Assembly (NCBI GenBank): GCA_907163375.1
Contig: CAJQUW010010458.1
Span: 372,001-436,000, forward strand
Length of the DNA: 64,000 nucleotides
Source: Prostheceraeus crozeri
Taxonomy: Eukaryota; Platyhelminthes; Polycladida; Euryleptidae
Direction of reading: 5' to 3'
Part shown: one piece after another, positions 1 through 11,939 of the stretch
Position numbering within the stretch: the first letter of the stretch is position 1
Layout of the letters: each line of letters opens with the position of its first letter
Made by a program: the position numbers and the translations under genes
Notes under the pieces: generated by a model
The model's database searches: none
What the model was told of the DNA's origin: nothing
What the model saw: only the letters and a program-made list of their open reading frames with translations

Positions 1-1880
1 AACAATGCCTTTTCACCTCGGTCTAGAATCGGTGTTGATGTTAGTAAAAAAATCAGTTGACGATTCAAAGATCAATTTGATGCGGGGAAAAAATAATCTA
101 AATGAAATTTTAAAAAAACTGAGCCACCAAAAACTGCCTTTCTCCTTCTTTCTAAACATACGGTGGCGTTGTTATCATTCAAAATATTCCTGATTATGCG
201 CAGATTGTTCACATTAATTAACTTAAACTTCCGACCGTAGTTAAGTCGATTTTTCACTTTGATTGGGCCAATGATTGCCATGGCAGATTAGCTGACTGTT
301 TTGAGACATCAAGGTTACTGTGATTCCGAAATCCAAAGCAAGTTAATGGAGAAATGCATTTTCCACGAGAGTCATTCATCTCCCCACAACTTCTGATCAT
401 ATTTGCCTGCGACCAGTCATTTCTCACTTAGTGCTTCGAGATTGTGTCAGTGATATTCAAAGTTCACAGAATGAGAACTTCTAACGCATAGAACCCAGTA
501 CCAAATCTGTACCATGCAGATCAAAGTATTGAGAGAGCATGTCATTGCATTACCTCCATAAGATGTCAATGTGGTTTGAAAGACGATGTGCCGAGTGGGT
601 CTATTATCACTAATTTGCAATGCGTCGGCCCTCCTACGCCATCATCCAGTTGCCATTACATTTGATCTGAGACTAATTGAATAATCTTCTATAACGGCAA
701 CGAAATTTTATTCCTTTTCCGTGGATTCGCAAATTTTGTTCAATGTTGCAAGAACTCATTATGTTCGGAATATCGGTGTCTATATTCATTAATCAAAGAT
801 CTGATATCGAATAGTAGGTCGCAATTGCAAGAACAATTTTGATCGTGACCATCATTGTTGTTCAATTTCCATAAGTGGCCAACAAATTAACTGACTCTAT
901 CTGACCCACAGGTTCGTCATGATTTCATGCCATTAAGAAGCCAGTAGGATCGCATTCTGTTATATTCTGATCGACTAACACATACAATGTCACTCTTTGG
1001 TAATTGAGTAAATATTCATAAGGAATAGCACATTCTGTATTGCCAATCGATAGTGTCCTGACAGGCAGTGTCCCTGAAATATCTTCCTTCTAATTTGTAA
1101 GCCATTGGATTCTTTAACATCTCCGCGTCATCATCATTTCAAAAATCAAGTCTAACTCACATTTAGAATCACACAAAGAAATAGTGCCAAAGACAAAGAT
1201 AGTTGTATTTTTTCAGTTTTTCTTGCAATTCCATTTGCAAATGAGAATGCCTGTGCTTAGAACTCCAACGCAGATCCTTTGTCTCCCTGACAGTACAAGA
1301 TATGAAATATTGCGGAGTTCAGTTACTTGTAATAGTTAGATGACAACTATCCAAAAATGTAATGTTGTACAGGAGAGGAGCAGAATGGCTGCACAAGAAA
1401 TGAGTCACATTTTGGGCCAAACGTCTCTGAAATGAGATTTAAAAGCTGAGGTGATTATCAAGAAAGAACACGAGCCACTCGATGATGAGTTCTCATACGA
1501 TAATGAAAATCATCCCAGCAGCCATTTATAATAGAATATAATGCTTACTAATTCAAATTATTAGTTAAAGTAGTCCTAATGAGGACTGATGGCGTTCTCC
1601 AATCCGCAAGTGTGCAGATGCAATGCTTCTGTAACCATTGGATTAATCAGTTCTTAAAAGAACTCAATGGAGCTTTCTCGTGGCAACGAATTAAAATTGA
1701 TCAGCTTTGGCCCAATATCTGGTAAAAATGGAAATCTCAAGACTTGTAACAATTCATTCTTACTGTTAATATACTAATACCATAGAACGCTACCGCATAC
1801 ACGTTCAAAATAGACGTCTAGTATACTGTACCGACTACGGATGCTGGTAGTGGAAACAGATTAGGACAATGGCCACCATA
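1..1880. other. No gene seen
   Basis: AT-rich sequence without an exon, repeat or RNA gene I can support. Short open frames here have no recognisable motif. If the rabaptin gene at 21.8-30.3 kb continues past the left edge, this stretch is part of one of its introns. Confidence 0.4.
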
Positions 1881-1884
1881 GGTT

Positions 1885-2135
1885 AAGGAAATTAAAAATG
1901 GATAAAGAAGGCATACAGCAGAGAGCTGAGACAAGTGGACAGATTTATCTACCAGGGTGGACTGATCGAGGAAGATTGGATAGAAGTTGGATAGAGTGTG
2001 ACAGGAGGATCAGAGCTAAACGTCATAGCTAATGACGTGAAGGAGAGAAAGGACACCACCGAGTGGAAGAAGATCGCACGGCACAAAGAAGAATGGAGTA
2101 GAATTGTGAACTGGACGTATGACAATGTCATTTAC
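1885..2135 (+). pseudogene. Decayed LINE reverse-transcriptase tail (tentative)
   Basis: The plus-strand translation contains VDRFIYQGGLIEEDW near 1937-1979, like the region after the palm domain in RTE/jockey-type LINEs (F.YLGSLITEDG). After a stop and an apparent deletion it gives TTEWKKIARHKEEWSRIVN near 2055-2111, which resembles the LINE C-terminal W..IA.DR..W..IV motif. Frames are broken and the fragment is short, so the call is weak. Confidence 0.33.
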
Positions 2136-2139
2136 ATTT

Positions 2140-4655
2140 GCAAATCTTAAATTGTTACAGTTTTGCCCCACCTCAATGTGTTGGCATCTACGGGGGGGAC
2201 AAATGAATACTCTCAAATGTCTCGCTTATTTAGAGTGGAGCAAAAATGGCGATGAAACACTTTCAATTAAAAAAGAAATCTCCAACATTATTGTTGAAAT
2301 CATCCAATTAACCCTAAAGTCTAGCCTGATTCGACGAAATCATCAATCTAATTTAAAGTTTCGCTGCGCTTGAAGGCATCCTCAGCATACGGGGTTTCAT
2401 GAAAAATATATGCGATATATGCAGACTACACGTACTTGATCAAATTTGTTCGGACATCGCCAAGACAGCTGATATAATCCTTTGGAATTTGAAGATCAGT
2501 TACCGCTTCAAAGTAGCCTAGATATCTGCATACATTGCGTTCAAGTTAAATCAAAATATGATATCAGTTGCGTGAATTTCCCTTCATGAATATCATTCTA
2601 TTGAGATCTTGATTTAAAATCCCACAAGTGAAGTATGAGACCCATAAGAACAGCAATCACCGCAAATGTGTTATGTGGAGATTGCCAGCCTAGTTTTCCT
2701 GCTGACTTTGGAGATTGGAGTGTTGGCGACTTTTTTGCACCAGAGTTGTATTCATTTTGATGAATCTGACTGTTGCATTAACAACAAAAGCAATTTCTGT
2801 ACAGTCTCCGATGACATTGCCGAGGATCCTGTGACGTTACGGCATGACTCATGAACGAAAATGAATGTCAGATGTACACAAATAGACGTGAGAATATAGA
2901 AGATGCATTGTTGTTATATTGTTGTCTAAATGCATGTACACAGTGCAAATGAAAAAGAAGCTACACAGATTGGATTGCGTAAAATCCACGCCACAGTATT
3001 GGAAGTTACTTCTCAACTAAATTCTTCCACAATATTTGAAAGTCAATTCAATACGAACATATTCCTATTTCTCAAGAAAGAATTGTTGCAAATTGAAGAT
3101 CTCTGTTTCAGAAATCAAAAATTCTATTTCGCTAAACAATGCTCCTACTTCGAGCAAAAGAAAATAACTTATGAAATTTAACATTTGAAATAGAATTCTT
3201 ATTTGCGAAACATGTGACTGTATACAACAGACTTCCAATGCAGTCTTAAAAAGCACCACTGTGTGGACAATATCAACTAACATGCAACGATGCTGCATGG
3301 AAATGCTAGATCGTTTATATTTATCGTCAACTATCGCTCGTGTTGCATATATTTGAAGGAAATACACTTTTAAACAAATTTCACCAAGACATGCGAAAGT
3401 TGCCAACTTCACAACACACAAAGAGAGGAGATAGATTCACTGAATACAAGGCAATCGCATGCAGCAGCAATGAAAATGATACTACTGCTGAATGTAGAAG
3501 TCACATAAGTCGAAGTAAAATATTCGCAAAATATTAGGGTCTTGTAGAGGAAAAAACGTCTCGGAACCATGCTTATTAATTAACTGTGCGACGTTTCGCT
3601 CACCGAGCACAATGCAGAAGAATCTATTTATCAGATTATTTCGCAGCTGCGCTGTGTGTGATTAAGCTCAGTTAATTACAAGCTTGGCATCCGACGATTT
3701 TTCTCATTATCTGCTAAATCAACCGGATACGTGGAGGACTGGGCTCAAAGTCACTTGCAATTAGGGTTTTATGCTTGCACATTTATGTTCCATTGAGGAA
3801 TCATCAGAAGAACATGGACAGCGCTTATTATGTGACAACTTTATCATTACAATGTAGTGGCTTAACAGGAATAAGGATTGTTTTAAGTCTTCCCCACTAC
3901 GGATCAATGATAGAAAGACGAGAAATGTATTTGTTCGATTAATGCACAGCATACAATCTGCCTAGGTCGGCAGTACTGTGGTGGTGTGTGTTTTTAGTCA
4001 ATGAGAGAAACGCGCGCACACGTCACACACACACAGCTATAGGAGATTGGCTGATGCTGGACAAAGATTTGGATGTGAGCGTTCAAAATACATTACGACT
4101 CGAGCGAGAGATAATGTTCAGCTTTGCCCACAGTCACTGCCATAGGATTAGTCATTCGTCATCAGTCATTACATCAATGTACAGATGCAGGAAAGTGCAA
4201 TGAAGATAGGAGAGAGGATAAGGATAATTGATGAAACACCACAACACCATACTATTCACAATATTGAATGTGTAATTGTAGTTAAACTCCACTGAAACAG
4301 CATTATATTATTGAAAAGGTAATAAGTCGATGCTGTCGATATTGAATTGTGGTATTCGCTTGTAGCTCAAGTCGCGTCATCAGGAAAGATATATTTATTT
4401 TCATGAAAAAAACAGTCTATAGTTTTGAATAATATTGATTGATGGAATTAAGATTAAATAGAATGATCGCAATGTTTATCTGGACCACCTGCTCTATCAA
4501 CTTATAGTATCTGATAGAAGCTAATCGGAAGAATCAATCTTGCCATCACTTATCAATTAATTGTCATGGATATCATACTGAACATGAATCATTCATCATG
4601 CTGACATGCTCTGACTAGAAGGAAACCTTTCTATCACAAAAGACATTTATTATTG
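2140..4655. other. No gene seen
   Basis: No supported coding or RNA feature. The longest open frame (118 codons on the minus strand, 3065-3421) is hydrophobic, has no domain motif and looks like chance. A short CA-rich patch lies near 4015-4035. Confidence 0.4.
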
Positions 4656-4659
4656 GATG

Positions 4660-4862
4660 GTAGGATAGCTCAGTTGGTTGGCCACGCTTCGGTCCGGAGG
4701 TACAAAAGGTCCAGGGTTCCAGCCTGCCCGCCTCGGGAGGTACCACCGCTCTAAGTAGAGTCATAACCTGATGAAAGTTGCGAGTGTGTCAACTCTGGCC
4801 AAACTCTAGCTTACTAGCATGGCTCCTTGCCTTGGATGGGGCAGGAAAGAGCAAAAATAAAA
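4660..4862 (+). repeat. tRNA-derived SINE
   Basis: The 5' part carries Pol III-like boxes: TAGCTCAGTTGG (box A type) near 4668 and GGTTCCAGCC (box B type) near 4714, about 45 bases apart as in a tRNA. A non-tRNA body follows and the unit ends in an A-rich tail (GCAAAAATAAAAAG) near 4850. The tRNA part cannot fold as a full tRNA and the box B is imperfect, so it is a SINE rather than a tRNA gene. The family cannot be named without a repeat library. Confidence 0.6.
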
Positions 4863-4864
4863 AG

Positions 4865-7800
4865 CAGAATATTATCTTTCTTGAATAGAGAATGATACAG
4901 CATGAAAATGTGATGCCTACTCACATAGTCAGTTCGGTATGCAACTTGCTCATGCAGTTTACTCGTTAATTAATAAACCTTAAGCAAATAACATAAAAAC
5001 GAGTTGATGTGAAAGCAAAACGAAAATGATTTTTTGACTGAATGAAATAAAAATGGATTGACCTGTGACATCATACGATAACTTGACATATTCCGACATA
5101 TCTGATTTTAAATGACTTCTAAAAACATCTTGCAGGAGAAATGTAATCACATTTCCATACATTTGATGAAATATCTAACCGCAAAGTAACTGAAGTAATA
5201 AAATGTCACAGTACTCAGTAACAAAATTTACATAAGAAAGAACACCACATTACATTGCTAGAAATATATTTTCCATTATTCAAGGAGAAATGAAATGTTC
5301 ACAAAAGAATACAAATCGAAACATTGGCTAATTGACTTACAGTGATTACATAAGATGTGTTGAACAGGTGTGAACGCGCACGATGAACAAAAGTATGTCA
5401 TTTACACCCATGCATACAACCTCATAACATTGTGCAATCGATGAGCTATCAATATAACATGCATAGAGGCTGTGGTCTGTTTCACGATAGGTAGGCCAAC
5501 TGAAACTCGTACACAAATGTGACCCCAGCAACATCAACTTTTGGCAATTATGAAAGTTTGAACTTTCTCTACGTAATTCAGACATTCAATGTTGAATTAA
5601 ATTTGCATGCTTGTAAATAAAATGCTTATAATATGAAGCATACATCGAATTTTCTCGAATAGAACCCGCTTTTGAATTGAAAAAATAAACATAAAAGCAG
5701 TCCTCAAATAGAACCCAAAGCTGTATTTTCCAATTAAGAAGTTTTGGAGTTTTATCAAAAATCCACTGCTTTTGGGAGTGTGACGCCGCTAGCAGGTGAC
5801 GTTTTATATTGACTAATGATGACTGTTAAAATAATAATCAGTGTTAAACAGCTCAGGTGTAAATCTATTTTTTTAGATTACTGCTTTTTTGTACAATCAA
5901 CCCAACATAGATCATGATTACTTTACTGCCCCCCTGTACTGATTTCCATCATAAAATAGGACTGCTCGTTTGAGAAATCTACTTTCATTGTTATCCTTCG
6001 TTTGATGAGAAATGATAAGAAATAAAAATCGATGTGATCAATAAAAGCAAATTATAATTATCACATTGCCACTCACGATAAGCTTCTCGTTCTACTTTTG
6101 AAAATCTTCCGTCTCTAATTCGTCACTCGAACTTGGACTTAAATTGCAAAAATCAGATGATCCGTGGGCCACATTCGAGGAAATACAGAAGGCAGATTGT
6201 AAAAGAAAAATATATCGCGACATTCTATGTTTTATACCAAATTATTTCCATCGCTCAACTCAAGACCCATTCTACCTAAATATCCAAAATGCTATCAAAA
6301 TTTTTACCTATTTGAACTTCCTCATTCATATATGCACAAAAACTTACCTAATTTCATACTTGAAAATTCAAAAATCAGGCCCACTTTTGGACCGTATGGC
6401 GCACCTTGAGTAACACTGTTGCAGACCATACAGTGTAAATTTGCGAATAGTTCACTGCGTGGAAATGATGTTGATTGCCATTCAGACTGTTCTAACTTCG
6501 TAAAATGATATTCATTATGATATTCGTTTCCGATTCAACAGAGGAAATTTACTCATCAAATCAATCTTCTCAAGATGCCATTTCTATCCAGATTGACATT
6601 TTCAACAGGAATTCTCGTCACCTCATCAATTCCGTCTCATTCTATTCTGAATTGGCAAGTGTGTCTTGTTTTGATTGATTCACATGATTAGGATGTTTTT
6701 GATTGAAACACACAAATAAGAGTACAAGAAAGGAAAATCTTCGTGGGAAACAAGAACTATAAAGTTTGAAATATCACCGATTTATCGATTTACATTGAAC
6801 TCCGTTCATGTTATAGAATCAGATTCACAAAGCCTACTAACGCTCTAAGAATGTCCAGGCATGAGCATCTAACCTTCAGGACTATAAATGATTACATTGA
6901 AACACGGCACGGTTAAAAAATCGAAGAATCCAGGAAACGGAAGATACCAAAGATAAACAACTACCCTATTGGAAGATAGTGTAATGAATTGGGTTGCTTT
7001 ATGTCAAGAGCGTGTAAATATAATTTGATACTTAAAACAGAGTTTCTTACCCTAGTACAGAGAAGGAAACATAAAACATATAACGGCTATTCGTGATAAA
7101 GTATTGTGAGCTTTGATGATGTGAGATGGAGTGTTGTGTTGCCATTCATTACCTGACTGACCGTTACAATTAATCATTTTCCCAACAAATTGCTTGTTTT
7201 ATGTTCTCTCGTAGTTTGCTCATAATTGGCGAATACAATATCTATTTCCAATACAACAATGTTACTACATGGTATGGAAACTCTTTATTAAAATCAAATC
7301 TATTTCCGGGATGGAAATTAACATGGAAATATTCTTCATCTGAGAAAAATGCAGCTCTGTTCAGATTAACAAGCAGGAATAGATCAATTATATAGACGCC
7401 ATTGTCCGTCTTGAATAGAGAAATGTCTCTTTTCATTATTTCGGTTGGTGATTCTCCAAGTTTTACTGTACAATGACAGTGCTACATGAACTGGCATTGT
7501 CCAACTTCGGATGTTAATGCTGCAATCGTTAATGTTAACTTCCGATGCCCAAATTCAGAGATTAATGAAAATCAACAAGTTGTAACTGCTCTGAAGTTAA
7601 TAATTCGAAAATATCACGACGCACTGAACTATTCCCTGAAAGTTGAAGCACACACGTGCGCCTAGTTATCAATACCTACGTCTCAATCCAATAGAATGGA
7701 ATATGTTTTCGATTGAGTTCTAATCGACAATCGACAGGACTGACTACTGAAAACTATGTAAAAGAATGTAAGAGTGATTTTGGGAGGCGCTGGACGTCGA

Positions 7801-9536
7801 ACGCTTGGCAACTTTGAAACATTTTAACAGGCAGTTTCACCTCTTAACTGGATTGTTGTATTCAAAATGATTTCAGTCAATAGGTCAACTAAGTAATGTA
7901 ATATAATAAAGATGGGCCCCACACTGACAGATGAAGACTTCAATGGTTCGAAATAGGCCCTTACCGCCTCAAAATGAAGTCTAAATGACAAAGAGAGGGC
8001 CTTTCGACTGGAGCAAGGTCCCATCATCTCGAGATGAACCTCTCAATCACAGAAGGGCCCTACATTCTCGACGATGGATGCCAAGATGACTGGAGGCGGC
8101 AGATTCATAGTGATTGACGACAAGACAGGGACCTCAACAGATTCTGCATGAAAAATTGAGGCCACTTTGGAACCAATTTCTGTTCCGAACACTTCTCTTC
8201 CTAGCTTATTAGGTGGTCAAGCGGAGAGCTTGTGATGCGTTGAAAATGCCTGTTAAGTAAATTGTTCGAAATCAATGGACACTGGGCATCATGCAAATAC
8301 TTTCACCCACAGATGAATTTAATTGTGCTTTCACCAATTCCCACAGAGGGGTTGCTGATATACTCTACTACACTAAAGCACCCGGGAAACAGATATCAAA
8401 CAAAATGACAAACACCACACAACAGGATAATCATTGCTTTTATCATCATCATTATCAGCAATGAATTGCCACTTCCAATGATACCATGAAGTATGATTTG
8501 TTATTTGTAATTGAAGACGTCATTTGTATGAAGCAAACATCTCGTGTTTTCATAAAAGTTATAGATGCATAATAGCGATAAATCAACGAAATTCATCTTC
8601 AGTCATCTCATCCTAGTTTATCAGCGATGTTTTATCAACGATGCCATGGTAATATTTCAAATTGAATCAACTTTTATCATCGGCAAGTAATATCGCAATA
8701 CAAATTCGAAACTCGTGGGTAAGTGAAAAAATTCATTCGGTTGGTTCAGACTGTCATGCGTTCCACTAAAATTCAATTTAATTATTCATATTAGCTTAGA
8801 AAAACGAGATTCGCTTTAAATTTAAGTTAAAAGAATCTGTCAATTTGAATGTCTAGTCCATCTCTGCTAAATTAGGAAAATATCACATACTCAACAATGC
8901 ATGGAAATATAAGAGAGAGATTAAAAAAACCAAGCATACGGTATTTTCGAAAATTTTTGTTCAATGTAAATCAGATGTCGAGAGGAGTCAAGAATGAGAT
9001 CATACTTCTCGTGTATTATCAACAGCAATCATCAATTAATTTTCTTCAGGGAGAAAATCTTGGATAGATACATGAGCATTCAAAACTATTGAAGGGGTGG
9101 AAGGGTAAAGGGTGAGATAGTCTACATCTTTTAATTCAGATCAGAGCACTTTATTCTTATAGTTAAAGAAAACTAACTGAAGCCCCGCCACTGTATTCAA
9201 CACATAAAATGACGTCGTGACAGAAATTAATTCTAACTGTTGATGCGATGAACGAGAAACGTGATCTCATAGTGACTCTTCTCATCATTCGATGTTTAAG
9301 GTCAAGATATTAACATACTCAAATAAACGGAACTTTATTTACAAACAATTAGACAAAAGCTAGGAGTATAACAGTATAAGGCACGACTAGATACGAAGTC
9401 AAAACTACAAAAGTAAAACTGCAAATGGCAAGTTATCAACGAAATTTGTAAGGAATTCCAGCCGCATCACTTAATACCAATCCAATTCTCCACTTTTAGC
9501 GTGAACCTCTCATGTAGGAGCTTGTTGCCCTTATCA
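4865..9536. other. No gene seen
   Basis: No exon with a recognisable product. Two small curiosities: AATAGAACCC occurs twice near 5660 and 5707, as in some MITE ends, and GGGCC motifs cluster at 7915-8070. Open frames here stay under 90 codons and carry no motif. Confidence 0.4.
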
Positions 9537-9544
9537 GTGCAACA

Positions 9545-10834
9545 CAGGGTTGCCAACACCAAATGATCAAAATAGTGACCTAAAAATTCACAAGAATAAG
9601 TGATTAAATAGCACTGTCTTTTAAGGTTTTGATTGAACCGACAGTCTGCAAATTTCTACCGGCGACAAAATTCATGACGTAAGCTTAATATCATTTCATA
9701 AATTTGAATTTGTTTCAGTTTTGTTGGGTTACTATTATATGCCTGAGACTTATTAAATTTGGATGGTGCCCCTATAAATATACATGTACTTCACCTGATT
9801 GACTCCTATAAGTACACGATGAGAAACCAAAAAGCAACTGAGGTGTGATTTTTATCAAGAAAACTGATTGATGCATTATCAAAACGACATGCTTTAAAAT
9901 TCATTTGTGACAGCGATACAAAACACAACGATTGGGGTATCAGTTCGAAGAAAACATTGAGCCTATGACTTTCTTAGAAATTATAGCTGTTCGTGAAGAC
10001 TCGCTTGTTTGTTCAAGTGCAACCTACACCTTTTTTGTTCCAGATCCTCCATCCGTTTCTGCGTATCAGAAATCTCCATTTCCACTTGTTCAATATCTCT
10101 TTTCAGCTCTTTTGACGTGTGTCTTTTGAAGACGATCAAAGTTTCTCGCAGGAAGGACTCGTGAGCAAGGCGCTCCTTGTTCGCCGCGGCCAATTTAGCT
10201 GAATCCTTCCTATAGTTAGAACCAGCAGATTGAACGTCATTCAATAAGGACTTCGGTGGATTGTACGACTCAAAGTCTGACCGATCGAATCGATCTCTTA
10301 CAAATCGCACTGAGTCGTACAAAATTGTTTTCATCCTGTTCTGTTGGACTGTTTCAGCGGTTTTCATCACGTTCAACGCTCATGTTGTGAATTACGACCA
10401 ATAAATAAGATTCTACGAGTTCAATTAATTTTGGATAGTTTGAATGATCAGGCGTCGTCCTGGATAGTGTGAAAATATCAATCAAAGTAGCATCGGGATG
10501 ATGACCCTGAAGTTTGCATAATTCATCAATCACTGTAGAATCAATCAATAATTAGTACCATGACTGCTATAGATATAACAAAACGGAAATGCCAGCTAAG
10601 TGAGATAACTTTTAATTGATAAATAATTAAATATGGACACTTGGGTGTAGGTAAAATATGATATAAGTTGATGAGTTGTGCTCGAGTTTTGTCTGATTTA
10701 TAGGCCGATCCCAAATACTTTTGGTTTAAAATCGTCTAACAATTTACAAAAAAGCTGGTCACTATTTTAGTGACTTGAGAAAAAAGTGATCAAATAGTGA
10801 CTAGTCACTAAATAGTGACCTGTTGGCAACCCTG
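9545..10834. mobile_element. Non-autonomous hAT element carrying a gene fragment
   Basis: The left end reads CAGGGTTGCCAACA from 9545 and the right end is its inverted copy ending at 10834. Both ends are flanked by the identical 8-base duplication GTGCAACA (9537-9544 and 10835-10842). CAGGG-type termini with 8-bp duplications are diagnostic of hAT elements. Subterminal copies of a TAGTGAC/GTCACTA motif lie inside both ends (about 9573-9610 and 10758-10820), probably transposase binding sites. The 1290-bp interior has no hAT transposase; its only sizeable frames are the coiled-coil fragment on the minus strand, listed separately. It must have been moved by a transposase supplied from elsewhere. 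Confidence 0.88.
9981..10532 (-). pseudogene. Captured coiled-coil (possibly BAR-like) gene fragment in hAT element
   Basis: Two overlapping minus-strand frames read as one protein of about 185 residues if a single-base frameshift near 10354-10376 is allowed. The upstream frame starts right after a good acceptor (TTGATTCTACAG, exon edge 10532). The downstream frame (to a stop at 9981) is strongly helical and charged, with KRDIEQVEMEISDTQKRMED and a preceding SLLNDVQSAGSNYRKDSAKL. Spacing and helix pattern recall the endophilin-type BAR domain, but I see no decisive signature, and a general coiled coil is equally possible. The 131-codon frame begins with TTG; the first ATG is three codons in. 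It is not hAT transposase. Lying wholly inside a hAT element, it looks like a transduplicated host fragment, now frameshifted. No BAR function can be claimed from sequence alone. Confidence 0.5.
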
Positions 10835-10849
10835 GTGCAACATGATGTA

Positions 10850-11795
10850 GTGGGTCGATACTCAAATACATGGAAGTATATAAAACCTAAAATAATTCTA
10901 CCCATAATACCTACAGTAATATTTTAATACCTATGATAATGACTAAATCAAATACCGCATAATTGGCTTCCAAATTATCGATTTTTAGTTTTAAACTTAT
11001 CAGAGGCTTATCACCAGTTTGGGAATTATATTCTGTTACTAATGAATGAAATGAAACGGCAAGAACGTTCACTGCTAAGTCAAAAACCAGTGTTCCAGCC
11101 CTTTTTGCTGAAAATGAATTGCTTATGACATTCTATGAAATAGGTCTCTTTTCAAACTGCATGAGGCAACTGATTTTTCTACTTGAAGTTTCAGCAGGAA
11201 CAAAGGTATTAGAAGGAGCAAGGAACGTTCCTGCTACTGTAATTTAATTTCGTGTCTTTCAACTTCTCCAAGACGGAGGTTTCATGACCGCTTTTGTCTT
11301 GAACATGCCTTTAAGCTAGAGATGAGACAATCGAATTTCCAAAAAATTGTCATCACTTGCAAATTTGCCATAGATATCAAAGAACACTCAATCAATGTAA
11401 TTGTTTCATTAGGCATCTGTTTGATGCTATATCATTGACATTTTTTTTGAAAAATAAAGTAAAGTCCAGTTTAAAATCATCGGGAGACAGCGGCAGCCGA
11501 AACTTACTTTTGTCTCATGCTTCATGTCAGTCTATAAAGTAACAAAAGTTTAAGAGAAACTGCAGCTATATACAGCAATCAATCCAACATGTAAAAAATG
11601 ACTTGCGACAACTTCGATGCCTCTCTATTATTTTGTATATTAGGTTGTCATCAAATCCTATCTGATGTTCAGCGACTGGGACTTCATCAGTCGTGGACAG
11701 GTTGGAACGTGAGTCAGTATCAGCAAAGGGACATAAAAGCACATCCTATAGCCACAAGGCTGCCACACTATTTCTTGGTTTACTATGTCATTACT
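10850..11795. other. No gene seen
   Basis: No supported feature. Short open frames at 11357-11801 have no recognisable motif. Confidence 0.4.
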
Positions 11796-11799
11796 TCCT

Positions 11800-11931
11800 G
11801 ACTTATTGGAGCGTCGTGGCATGTTTAATTCGGATGCGTTCCTGTTGACTTACAATGACACTCTCACGGCTCGACCTCTGGACCAAAAGATCGCTAGGGC
11901 AAGCACTTAACCACTGCGCCATGAAGACCAG
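11800..11931 (-). repeat. tRNA-derived SINE, minus strand
   Basis: Read on the minus strand from 11931, the sequence gives TGGCGCAGTGGTTAAGTGCT (a Leu/Ser-tRNA-like box A region) and then AGGTCGAGCCG (box B-like) near 11870. The match ends there and an unrelated tail follows toward 11800. The acceptor stem does not pair, so this is a SINE head rather than a functional tRNA gene. The 3' limit is a guess. Confidence 0.5.
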
Positions 11932-11939
11932 CATTGTGA

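Noticed and set aside
3065-3421. 118-codon minus-strand open frame
   Set aside because: Hydrophobic, no motif, no splice signals and no ortholog recognised; compatible with chance in AT-rich DNA.
4662-4735. Functional tRNA gene
   Set aside because: Acceptor and anticodon stems do not pair and box B is imperfect; it fits a SINE head.
9981-10532. Another exon of rabaptin, since it is coiled coil on the same strand
   Set aside because: It lies wholly inside a hAT element with intact target duplications and does not resemble any rabaptin segment.
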